Shown in pieces: positions 33,343 to 41,422 of a stretch of DNA of 64,000 nt. Source of the DNA: Isosphaeraceae bacterium EP7 (GTDB taxonomy: Bacteria; Planctomycetota; Planctomycetia; Isosphaerales; Isosphaeraceae). The position numbers were made by a program, and so were the translations under genes. Below the pieces are notes generated by a model. The model was given only the letters and a program-made list of their open reading frames with translations. It searched no databases and was not told the origin of the DNA. Location of the stretch: assembly GCA_038400315.1 (NCBI GenBank), contig CP151667.1:6769174-6833173 (forward strand), written 5' to 3'. The first letter of the stretch is position 1; the number at the start of each line of letters is the position of its first letter.

Positions 33343-34788
33343 ATGACAGAGACCGCCCGCCGCTGGTTGCTCGCCGCCTGCTTCGCCTCCGCGTTGGCAC
33401 CGAAGCCGACCCTGGCCCACGACGGGCCCGCGGCCCACGACCACGCGCCGCCGACGCCGGTGGCTGACGCCGTCATCCATCGCCCGACGGCCGTCCCCGA
33501 CCGGATCATCCGGACCTTCGCCGGCGACCCGGCGACGTCGATCGCCGTGACCTGGCGGACCGACGCCGGCGTCTCGAAAGGGGTCGCGCAGATCGCCCCG
33601 GCCGACGCCGGCTCGAAGTTCCCGGCCTCGGCGAAGACGTTCGAGGCCACGGCCACCCTGATGACGACCGACCTGGGCGAGGCGCGGTCGCACTCGGTCG
33701 TCTTCGAGGGGCTGACGCCATCGGTGACCTATGCGTACAGGGTGGGCGACGGGGTGAACTGGAGCGAGTGGGTGCACGCGAAGACCGCGTCGGAGAAGCC
33801 CGAGCCGTTCTCGTTCGTGTACTTCGGCGACGCCCAGAATGACGTCAAGTCGCTCTGGTCGCGCGTCATCCGCGGGGCTTATTCCGACGCATCCAAGGCC
33901 AGCTTCATCGTGCATGCCGGCGACCTGATCAACCGGGCCAACCAGGACGCCCTCTGGGGCGAGTGGTTCGGCGCGGGGGGCTGGGTCAACGCGATGGTGC
34001 CGAGCATCCCGACGCCCGGCAACCACGAATACGAGCGCCCCAAGGCCCCCGAGCCCGCCCCGGGCGAGAATCCGCCCGAGCCGGCCAAGGCCGTGCTCTC
34101 GCGCCACTGGCGGCCGCAGTTCGCCCTGCCGATGAACGGCCCCGCCGGCCTGGAGGAGACGGTCTACTACGTCGACTACCAGGGGGTGCGGATCATCGCG
34201 CTGAACTCCAACGACCAGATCGAGGCGCAGGTCCCCTGGCTCGAAGGAGTGCTCGCCGGCAACCCGAACAAGTGGACGATCCTCACGTTCCACCACCCGA
34301 TCTACTCGCCGACGAAGAACCGCAACAACTCCACCTTGCGAGACCTCTGGCAGCCGGTGTTCGACCGCTACAAGGTCGACCTCGTCTTACAAGGGCACGA
34401 TCATACCTATGCGCGAACCGGCCCGATGGTCCACTCCAACGTGCCGGGCGGCGGGGCGCATCGCGACGACGAGGGGGGGACCGTCTACGTCGTCTCGGTG
34501 AGCGGACCGAAGATGTACCAGCTCGGCCGCGAGGATTGGATGAGGCGGGCCGCCGAGGACACGCAGCTCTACCAGATCATCCGCATCGACGGCGACACGC
34601 TGAAATACGAGTCCCGCACGGCGGTAGGCGACCTGTACGACGGGTTCTCATTGCTGAAGCGCGAAGGCCTGCCCAACCGCCTGATCGAGCAGCGGCCCAC
34701 CACCCCCGAGCGTCTCCGCCCGGCTACCCCAAAGGCCCCCGCGGCGGCGCCGGCACCGGTGCCGGCCGCGGCCGGCGGGAAGGGCTGA
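33343..34788 (+). CDS. Secreted purple-acid-phosphatase-like metallophosphoesterase
   Basis: 481 residues. Start 33343 has GAGG upstream and opens a signal peptide (RRWLLAACFASALAPKPTLA). A fibronectin-like N-terminal domain (about 45-145; AVTWRTDAG, GLTPSVTYAYRVGDG) precedes the metallophosphoesterase core. Ligand motifs are FVYFGDAQND, HAGDLINR, TPGNHEYE, FHHPIYSP and QGHDHTYART. The set fits a dinuclear metal hydrolase of the purple acid phosphatase type. The C-terminal 40 residues are Pro/Ala-rich. The N-terminal HDGPAAHDHAPP stretch is His-rich and may bind metal. Confidence 0.92.
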   Translation: MTETARRWLLAACFASALAPKPTLAHDGPAAHDHAPPTPVADAVIHRPTAVPDRIIRTFAGDPATSIAVTWRTDAGVSKGVAQIAPADAGSKFPASAKTFEATATLMTTDLGEARSHSVVFEGLTPSVTYAYRVGDGVNWSEWVHAKTASEKPEPFSFVYFGDAQNDVKSLWSRVIRGAYSDASKASFIVHAGDLINRANQDALWGEWFGAGGWVNAMVPSIPTPGNHEYERPKAPEPAPGENPPEPAKAVLSRHWRPQFALPMNGPAGLEETVYYVDYQGVRIIALNSNDQIEAQVPWLEGVLAGNPNKWTILTFHHPIYSPTKNRNNSTLRDLWQPVFDRYKVDLVLQGHDHTYARTGPMVHSNVPGGGAHRDDEGGTVYVVSVSGPKMYQLGREDWMRRAAEDTQLYQIIRIDGDTLKYESRTAVGDLYDGFSLLKREGLPNRLIEQRPTTPERLRPATPKAPAAAPAPVPAAAGGKG

Positions 34789-34848
34789 CGAAATTCCCCG
34801 GCCCCCTCCATGCGCGGTCGGGGCCGGGGCCATCGGCCGTATGCCGGC

Positions 34849-35289
34849 CTACTTCTTGAGGTCGAAGTCGAAGGTGGTCTTGGTGGCGGAGACCTCGACG
34901 GGGAACTCTTTGCGGGCGGGCGCGGGGGCATTCTTCTTGGCCGTCTGCGAGACCTCCTTGCCGAGCCGGGCCATGTAGGGGTCGATGCCCGTCGTGAGAT
35001 TCTCCGCGGGCGAGGCCTCGGTGACGACGGCTCGATACTTGCCGGCGGAGACTCCGGCCCGGCTCCTCCACATCAGCTTGAAGGTCCCATCGGGGCCACT
35101 CACATCATTGCCGGGGGTGCTCACCTCGTTTTTCGGCTCGGGCAGGAACACAATCGAGGCGTTCGCCAGGGGTTTGCCGTTCGAGGTGACGATGCCGGAG
35201 ACCGGCAGGAGGGGGATGCGATCTTCCTCCGATCCGCAGCCGGAGATCACGACCAGCGTCAGCGGCAAGGCAGCCCGAATCCAGATCAT
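34849..35289 (-). CDS. Transthyretin-like planctomycete lipoprotein
   Basis: 146 residues with a lipobox (LTLVVISGCGSEED). The rest is a carboxypeptidase-regulatory/transthyretin-like beta-sandwich: PVSGIVTSNGKPLANASIVF, then GPDGTFKLMW, SAGKYRAVVTEAS, ending in alternating residues TKTTFDFDLKK. Such small lipoproteins usually follow DUF1559 genes, as here (83 bp downstream of one, same strand). They are thought to sit on the cell surface; no activity is known. AAGGA lies about 10 bases before the ATG. Confidence 0.87.
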   Translation of the reverse strand: MIWIRAALPLTLVVISGCGSEEDRIPLLPVSGIVTSNGKPLANASIVFLPEPKNEVSTPGNDVSGPDGTFKLMWRSRAGVSAGKYRAVVTEASPAENLTTGIDPYMARLGKEVSQTAKKNAPAPARKEFPVEVSATKTTFDFDLKK

Positions 35290-35372
35290 CGGAGAGTCCT
35301 TGATTGGGTTGTCTTGTACGGAACGGCCGGCGACAAGGCGCCGGCCCGGGGCATGGCCGACGGGGTGGGGGA

Positions 35373-36428
35373 TCAGTAGGCGTCCGCGCTGACGATCTCG
35401 CCCCCCTTGATCGTGGCGAGGGCCGACCAGGTCGCCAGACTGATCGTGTTCTTGATGAACTTGACGCTGCCGTCGCCCATCACCATGGTGACGCCGCCGG
35501 GGTGCTTGCTGCTGAAGACCCAGGCATAGGGCAGGCTGCGAGCCGCCGGGGGCGTCGCCGGATCCACGGCGATCGAGGGCCCGTTGGGGGCGAAGCCCGG
35601 GGCCTGGGCACCGTTGGTCGGGGAGTTCGGGGAGTAGATCACGCCGTGGGTCGAGGTGTGAGTGCCCGAACCCCAATAAGGGCCGAATCCGTCGGTGGAT
35701 TTGCGCTGGAGCGACTCGCCCGCGAAGAACGTGTTGCTCATGCCGTCTTTGATGTCGGAGAATTTGGTCGACTTGTCGGTGACGAAGACGCCCTGCTGCT
35801 TGGGGTCGATCGTGTAGGCGGGCAACAGGCTCGGGCAGTTGAAATCCGAGTAGGCGCCGGCACTGACCAGGTAGTTGCTGCGGCGCGCGCTCTGGCGCGA
35901 GAACATGCCGGTCCCGGCCTCATCGGCGACCGGAGGTGGGTCGTCGGACGGGCAGGCGAAGGACGCGACGAGGGTGCCGACGACGGTGGTGTTCACCGCC
36001 GCGTTGCCCAGCAGGATCGTATTCGCGGGGCCGTCGGGGGCCGAGCCGGCCCAGGCCGAGTTGCTCGACGCCTGGCTGAAGTTATAGGCGTTCCAGAGGG
36101 GCGCCTGCTCGAGGTAGCTGAGAATCATGGTGAAGGCGGTGGTGTTGAGCACCAGCCCCTTACCGCCGTTGGAATGGCTCAGGCATGAACCGGAGTAGAT
36201 CTTGGCGGGCGGCAGCACGCGCGTGTTGGTCTCATAATTGTGCAGCGACAGGCCGATCTGCTTCATGTTGTTGGTGCACTGGATGCGCCTGGCCGCCTCG
36301 CGGGCGCTCTGCACCGCGGGCAGGAGCAGCCCGATCAGCACCGCGATGATCGAGATCACCACCAGCAGCTCGATGAGCGTGAAGCCACGGCGGCAGACGG
36401 ATCGAGGCATGTGCGGGTAAGCACGCAT
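35373..36428 (-). CDS. DUF1559 prepilin-like protein
   Basis: 351 residues from ATG 36428, supported by AAGGG 6 bases upstream; the in-frame extension to 36587 is not coding-like. Prepilin signal [17 protein letters not shown], then [17 protein letters not shown] and MKQIGLSLHNYE. The C-terminal family motif DGSVKFIKNTIS and the GGEIVSADAY ending are present. The C-terminus varies from the usual DSF to DAY. It forms a two-gene unit with the lipoprotein downstream. Confidence 0.93.
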   Translation of the reverse strand: MRAYPHMPRSVCRRGFTLIELLVVISIIAVLIGLLLPAVQSAREAARRIQCTNNMKQIGLSLHNYETNTRVLPPAKIYSGSCLSHSNGGKGLVLNTTAFTMILSYLEQAPLWNAYNFSQASSNSAWAGSAPDGPANTILLGNAAVNTTVVGTLVASFACPSDDPPPVADEAGTGMFSRQSARRSNYLVSAGAYSDFNCPSLLPAYTIDPKQQGVFVTDKSTKFSDIKDGMSNTFFAGESLQRKSTDGFGPYWGSGTHTSTHGVIYSPNSPTNGAQAPGFAPNGPSIAVDPATPPAARSLPYAWVFSSKHPGGVTMVMGDGSVKFIKNTISLATWSALATIKGGEIVSADAY

Positions 36429-36650
36429 GCAAACCCTTTCTCGCTCGCGATTGGAGCGTGGGTTTGGGGCTCTCGGAGTCGACGTTGGTCGAAAAACCGA
36501 AGTAGGAGGTGTCATTCGACGATGCCACACGGCAACGGCGAATGCAATGGTCCGAACGGATTCCAGGCCGACCTGCCAACCACTCACAATCGGCTTATTC
36601 GAGCACGAAATCCACGAGAAATCTCGCGGCGCGCGATGTGACGTAAACTC

Positions 36651-37004
36651 TTACGCACCGCCGGAGGAATCGTGACCCGGCTTGAGCCGGCCGAGCCAGC
36701 GGCCCCACTTGCGAGGGGGGTGCGCGCGGCCGAACTCGACGAGCTTGGGCTCGAACTGGGGCCAGGTCAAAACGGTGATGCAGGCATCATCCTGGAGGAT
36801 CGCCACCAGCGGGCGGTCCCCGTGCAGGGCCATCACGGCGAGCGCCCCGTTGGCCGTGTTGGTCCCCAGCTTGCGGGTGCGAGCCAGGGCGACTCGCAGC
36901 GAAGGCTCGGGGTCGCCGCCGAAACGCTCGGCGAACCGCTCCAGCGCGTGGCGGGTGAGGTAGATGGCCGAGTAGTCGTGCTGGCCGGGCGGTGGGGCCA
37001 TCAT
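36651..37004 (-). CDS. Small hypothetical protein (RHALERF motif)
   Basis: 117 residues. The N-terminal YLTRHALERFAERFGG helix followed by a beta-rich half (NTANGALAVMALHGDRPLVA, DACITVLTWPQFE) resembles small RelE/DUF4258-type RNase-fold or mobile-element-associated proteins in outline, but no catalytic set is evident. The C-terminus is basic (PPRKWGRWLGRLKPGHD). There is no partner antitoxin-like gene beside it. ATG at 37004, or the next codon 37001. Confidence 0.6.
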   Translation of the reverse strand: MMAPPPGQHDYSAIYLTRHALERFAERFGGDPEPSLRVALARTRKLGTNTANGALAVMALHGDRPLVAILQDDACITVLTWPQFEPKLVEFGRAHPPRKWGRWLGRLKPGHDSSGGA

Positions 37005-37154
37005 CGGGCATCCCGGTCGGGTGTCGCGGGCGGCATGTCCTTCGGCGCCGGCATCGTTCTGATCCGGCTCATCGCCCTCTGGACTCCTGCACGCTGCGTG
37101 CCGGCCTTGAGGCGTGAGTTCGGCATTGACCGCCCGGACTATCCATGCCTGCTT

Positions 37155-37463
37155 CTAAATTAATTCCGTGTCACGACCTATCGTGACGTCATTGAGCGCA
37201 TCTCTGATCCTCCTCTTAAGCTCAGCTTCGTCAATTTGATAGGCTTCGCGATTATCCCTGGGCGTGTAAATCTCGCAGTCGCAGAAGATCGAGGAAAGTT
37301 GCTCCATCTGCTTGCCATCGAAAATACCCGGAAAAGCGATCGCTTCCCTGGAAACATATCGGCTTGTTAAAGCATCCACAAACTCTCTTGAATTCAATTC
37401 TCCACCCTTGACATAGATCTCGGCGAGCTCCAGAAGGTTGGTCGTCTGAAGATCCGGCTTCAT
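37155..37463 (-). CDS. Colicin-immunity-like small protein, AT-rich
   Basis: 102 residues from ATG 37463 with GGAG 8 bases upstream. The pattern LLELAEIYVKGGELNSREF, then QLSSIFCDCEIYTPRDN and IDEAELKRRIRDAL resembles the self-protective colicin-like immunity family (helical, acidic, with an IDEEELR-type C-terminal motif). Its composition differs sharply from its neighbours: third positions are often A or T, which suggests recent acquisition. No toxin gene is visible near it, so it may be an orphan immunity gene. The family assignment is from memory of the pattern and is moderate. Confidence 0.62.
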   Translation of the reverse strand: MKPDLQTTNLLELAEIYVKGGELNSREFVDALTSRYVSREAIAFPGIFDGKQMEQLSSIFCDCEIYTPRDNREAYQIDEAELKRRIRDALNDVTIGRDTELI

Positions 37464-37597
37464 CGAATGACTCCTGTTACAGAATGATCGGTAAGATCCC
37501 ACATCACCTTGGAGGTGCCGAGGTTGCGGCTCCGCAGGTTCGGCGTCCGGACGAGGACCGCGATGATTCCCACCACGTACAACTTGGCCCTGTCATC

Positions 37598-38425
37598 CTA
37601 CGGGGCCGCTGGCTCTGCGGTGCGGAGCAGCGAATGACGTGTGTATTGCGTGGGAACAGAGACGATCGGATCCTCCAGTTCGACGTCGGGCCGGCGGCGT
37701 GCGACGACGCGGACGTAGCCGAGGTTGTTGCCTTGGTCGGCCTCCAGCGCGGCGATCTCCACGACGTTGTCGGGCGCGAGGGCGCGGTGCCAGGCCAGCC
37801 ATTGCTGCCAGCCGTCGGGCATGGCGTCGGCCAGCTCGATGTCCACGATGCCGGTGCGCTCCCAGTGCCTACGCCACCAGGGCGCCGAGTGCAGGCACCA
37901 GAGGTCGTTGGTCCACCAGTCACGGAGTGATTCGGGGATGGGGCCGTCGATCTCGCGCATGAGGCCGGCCCCGGCGATGCCGAGCGTGCCGCCCGGCTTC
38001 AGGAAGCGGGCGAGGTTGCCGAGGTAGTGGTCGTCGGTGCCGTAGTAGAAGAAGGAGTCGATGGAGATGATGGCGTCGAAGAATTCGGCGGCGAAGGGGA
38101 GCGAACGGGCGTCGGCGTGGATCGGGAAGACGCCGTCCTCGACGCCGGCGTCCCGGATCGTCTTCAGGTTCGCCGAGGCGCCGAACCAGAGGTCGGTCGC
38201 CCAGACCTGCACGCCGAACTCGCGGCGGAGGAAGATGGACGAGCACGCCCGGCCGCAGCCGAGGTCGAGCACGCGCATCCCGGGCTGAAGGTCCAGGGAC
38301 TCGGCCAGCCACTCGGTCAGCCAGAGCGAGTTCGCGCCGCCGCTGGCATTGGCGAGGACCCAGTCGGGATGATACTTCGACGAGCGGGGGAACCGATCCG
38401 AGATCAGCCGATCGTCCCGAGCCAT
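37598..38425 (-). CDS. Class I SAM-dependent methyltransferase
   Basis: 275 residues from ATG 38425 with AAGGAG 6 bases upstream. Motif I of the Rossmann SAM fold is MRVLDLGCGRACSSIFL; motif II/III is VWATDLWFGAS and HADARSLPFAAEFFDAIISID; motif IV is FLKPGGTLGIAG. The C-terminal part (WWRRHWERTGIVDIELADAM) resembles cyclopropane-synthase-like and UbiE-like enzymes that act on small molecules. The substrate is unknown and the neighbours give no hint. Confidence 0.88.
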   Translation of the reverse strand: MARDDRLISDRFPRSSKYHPDWVLANASGGANSLWLTEWLAESLDLQPGMRVLDLGCGRACSSIFLRREFGVQVWATDLWFGASANLKTIRDAGVEDGVFPIHADARSLPFAAEFFDAIISIDSFFYYGTDDHYLGNLARFLKPGGTLGIAGAGLMREIDGPIPESLRDWWTNDLWCLHSAPWWRRHWERTGIVDIELADAMPDGWQQWLAWHRALAPDNVVEIAALEADQGNNLGYVRVVARRRPDVELEDPIVSVPTQYTRHSLLRTAEPAAP

Positions 38426-38503
38426 CTTGATCTCCTTGGGCCTGCATGCGTCGGGCGGGGGCATCGGTCGGGGTGGACCTCCGATCGATGCCCCACGATT
38501 TGA

Positions 38504-39286
38504 CTACTTGGATCCGTCGGGGTGGAAGACGTCGCCGGTGGCGGCCCACTCGACGCCCCGGCGCATCCATTCCTGGAGGACGGGGTCGGCCAGGGCGACG
38601 GTGTTGTGGCCCAGGACGCTGTGGTAGACGCGTCCGCCGCCGTACTGGTTCACCCAGATGACGGGCTCGTCCTTGCCGGTCCCCTTGGGCTTGGAGGGGT
38701 CGCAGTAGGCGGTGGCCAGCACGACGTTGCCGGGGGTCATCTTGGAGTTGGAGTAGAGCTCGTCGACGGGGTGGTCGAACGGGCTGGTCAGGCCGGCGGA
38801 GATGGGGTGCTTGACGTCAGTGGCCTTGACACTGAACGCGTAGGCGGGTCCGTGGAACCCCTGCTTGCGCCAGCCGCCGCCGACGAGGGTCTCGAACTCG
38901 GGCCAGTCATTGAAGCCCGACGAGGCGAAGTGGTAGACGACCAGGCCCTTCCCCCCCTTGACCGCCTTCAGCAGCGCGGCCTTGTTGGCGTCGGTCCACT
39001 GGGTCGCCTCGGTGGGCTTGGTCTGGCGATAGTTCAGCAGGTAGGCGTCGTACTTCGCCAGGTTCTCGTCGGTCAGGTCCTTGGCGGGGGTCTCGGTCAC
39101 CTCGACGTTGATGCGTCCCTGCGCGCTCAAAAAGTCGCGCATGGCCTGGGTGGTCGCCTTCCAGTCGTGGGCGCCCACCTCGTCGCCGGTGATGATCAAA
39201 AGCTTGACGGGCCGGGGGTCGGCGGCGATTGCGAGCGCCGGGGCCAGCGCCGCGATTGCGAGGGCCAGTGCGGGGAGTCGGGTCAT
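38504..39286 (-). CDS. Secreted ThuA-domain protein
   Basis: 260 residues from ATG 39286 with GAGGAG upstream. A signal peptide (LPALALAIAALAPALAIAA) is followed by the ThuA fold, related to class I glutamine amidotransferases: KLLIITGDEVGAHDWKATTQ, YDAYLLNYRQ, GKGLVVYHFASSGFNDWPEF, and the C-terminal GGGRVYHSVLGHNT. ThuA proteins are linked to sugar use and are very abundant in Planctomycetota. It lies 86 bp downstream of a sialate-esterase-like gene on the same strand, so the two may share a transcript and a glycan substrate. Confidence 0.92.
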   Translation of the reverse strand: MTRLPALALAIAALAPALAIAADPRPVKLLIITGDEVGAHDWKATTQAMRDFLSAQGRINVEVTETPAKDLTDENLAKYDAYLLNYRQTKPTEATQWTDANKAALLKAVKGGKGLVVYHFASSGFNDWPEFETLVGGGWRKQGFHGPAYAFSVKATDVKHPISAGLTSPFDHPVDELYSNSKMTPGNVVLATAYCDPSKPKGTGKDEPVIWVNQYGGGRVYHSVLGHNTVALADPVLQEWMRRGVEWAATGDVFHPDGSK

Positions 39287-39372
39287 GGGTCGGGTCTCCT
39301 CGGGTCGATGATGCGTCGCGGGAGGACGGGGGCTCGATCCGATTCGGGCCGGCCCCCGCCCTTGCCTGGGCG

Positions 39373-41055
39373 TCATTCGGGCTTGGGGTCGAGCGCGATG
39401 GGGCCGAAGACGGGGACGGCCATGTCGAGGCTGTCGGTCAGGTTGCAGTAGGGGTCCAGGCCGTAGCCGTACCAGAGCTGGGCGCCGGCGGGGGGCTTGC
39501 TGGCGAGCTTGAGGATGACGGCATCCCTGGACGGGCCGACGAGGGCCTCGTAGATGAGCGGGATCTCTGCGCCGTCGGCCTTGCGAATCGAGAAGCCGGC
39601 GATGTGGTGGGCGGGCTGGAGGCCGAGGGTGGTCTCGCGGGCCAGAGTGGCGGGCATGCCACCCATACCCATCCCGCCGCCCATCTGACGGAACCCTGGT
39701 CCGGCGTCTCTGCCCATCATCCCCTGGCCGCCGCCCATGCCCTGGCCGGGCTGGGTTGAGAAGGGCTGGCCGCCGAACTCCTGGCCGCTGCGGGAGCGGA
39801 AGTTAACCCCCTTGAACTTGACGATGAGGGTCTCGCCAGCGCCGGGGAAGACCTTGTCGAGCGTGGGGGTGGTGGCTCCCACCTGGCCGAACTGCTCGCG
39901 GAGCGCGATGCGCGCCAGCCGCTGGCCGGCCCGCTTCAGGCCCCTGGTACCAACATGGATCAGGTCGTCAAGCTCCAGGTCGATGATGGAGATGACGGCC
40001 GTGTTGGGGATGGCGTCGACCAGGGTGCGCTGGGCGTCCTGCACGGCGTTCCAGGGCTTGGGGTCCTGCTCGCGGATGAACCGGCCGATCTGGACGTAGT
40101 AGAAGGGGAGGTCGGGCTGGCCGAGGTCGGATCGGACGGCGGCGATGAAGCCGCCGAAGACCTTGGGGAAGACCTTGGCGGCGTCGGGATTGGCGTCGCT
40201 CTCGCCCTGGTACCACAGCACCCCTTTGACCTTGCCGCCGGCGAGCTGGACCTGACGGACCATCGACCCGTACAGGCTGTTGCCCCCCTCGCCCTTCTTG
40301 GCGGGGTCCCACTGGGCCATGCTGGTGCCGCCGTGGGCCGCCGCGACAAGGCCGACGGGCACCCCCGTGGCGCCGACCATCGCCACGCCGAACGGCAGGC
40401 CGAGGCCGGCCCCCTTCCTCCGACTCGCATGCTGATCCTTGGATCGCTGCTCGCGGGTTGAGGCATCGCCCGAGTGCACGGGGTCGGGCGAATCGACCAG
40501 CCAGTGCAGCGGCTCCTTGGCCTGGACCCACTTGCCGTCCATGCCCAGCGCGGCGACCGAGGCGTGGGGCGGCGTGACGTCGACGAGGTCGCCGACGCCT
40601 TCCATGTTCGACTGGCCGGCGAGGACCCAGAGGTCGCCGACGAAGAAGGGGGCCGAGTTAAAGGTGCCCACCGCCTCGTTGCCCCGGACGACCGTGTAGT
40701 GGGCGGTGTATGGGCCGCCGACCGGGATATTCGAGACCTTTCCGCCTTCGAAGGCGGCGTCGGCAACCGGGTTGCCGCTGAGATGGTTGACCGAGACGTC
40801 CTGGACCTTCAGGCCGTCGCCCGCGATGACCAGCGGGACCGAGGCGGTGTCGTTCTGGTCGCGCTGGAAGACCTGCCAGAGGACGGGTGATTTGAGCCTG
40901 AAGTCGGGATTATCGGGCGGATGGTAGGTCATCTCGGCCCCGCTCCCCATCCCCATCCCCCCGCCCTGCTGCGCACGGGTGTCGGTGGCGATGACGAGGA
41001 GGCTGAGCAAGGCGAGCGAGAGGCCGAGCGGCCTGGAGAGGAACGGACGCATCAT
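39373..41055 (-). CDS. Secreted sialate O-acetylesterase-like protein
   Basis: 560 residues from ATG 41055 with GGAGG upstream and a signal peptide (LSLALLSLLVIATDTRA). The SGNH/SASA hydrolase domain starts at LWVLAGQSNMEGVG (nucleophile Ser in GQSN), has the oxyanion GGTSMAQW and the block LWYQGESDA, and its acid/base region near LIHVGTRGLKRAGQRLA carries the His. Met/Gly-rich linkers (GGGMGMGSGAEM; GGGQGMMGRDAGPG) are unusual. Role by family: removal of acetyl groups from sugars outside the cytoplasm. Confidence 0.9.
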   Translation of the reverse strand: MMRPFLSRPLGLSLALLSLLVIATDTRAQQGGGMGMGSGAEMTYHPPDNPDFRLKSPVLWQVFQRDQNDTASVPLVIAGDGLKVQDVSVNHLSGNPVADAAFEGGKVSNIPVGGPYTAHYTVVRGNEAVGTFNSAPFFVGDLWVLAGQSNMEGVGDLVDVTPPHASVAALGMDGKWVQAKEPLHWLVDSPDPVHSGDASTREQRSKDQHASRRKGAGLGLPFGVAMVGATGVPVGLVAAAHGGTSMAQWDPAKKGEGGNSLYGSMVRQVQLAGGKVKGVLWYQGESDANPDAAKVFPKVFGGFIAAVRSDLGQPDLPFYYVQIGRFIREQDPKPWNAVQDAQRTLVDAIPNTAVISIIDLELDDLIHVGTRGLKRAGQRLARIALREQFGQVGATTPTLDKVFPGAGETLIVKFKGVNFRSRSGQEFGGQPFSTQPGQGMGGGQGMMGRDAGPGFRQMGGGMGMGGMPATLARETTLGLQPAHHIAGFSIRKADGAEIPLIYEALVGPSRDAVILKLASKPPAGAQLWYGYGLDPYCNLTDSLDMAVPVFGPIALDPKPE

Positions 41056-41422
41056 GGTGCGGCCTCCGTGGTGTCCGAGATCGGTGCGGGGCGCAAGGGC
41101 CCCACTCTGCGCGACGACCCGTCGCGGCAACGGCGTCATCCTACGGCGTCGGCCACGGCCGCGAAAGCGTCGGCTCGCGGCCCGCGGGGAGGCCCGATTC
41201 GCCGACGGGATCGGGGCCTGCCGGGGCCGGTCGCCGGAATCCCGCGAATAACGCGCGGCCTTGGGGCGTCGGACATTCGGAGATCGATGAGTTCAAGGGG
41301 TGACGTCATCCCTCCGCGAAGTCGGCCGAATTCGAGCCGAGCCGGCCAATCCAACGGTCGTGGCCCCAGCCGGGCCGACAGGCGTCATCTCGACATCAAT
41401 GGACCAAGCCGGGGCGATCCCC
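41056..41422. other. Divergent intergenic region
   Basis: 367 bp between the esterase-like gene (-) and the HEAT-repeat gene (+). The open frame that continues upstream of 41423 is Pro/Ala/Arg-rich and has no homologous look. No promoter, RNA element or repeat is convincing here. Confidence 0.3.
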
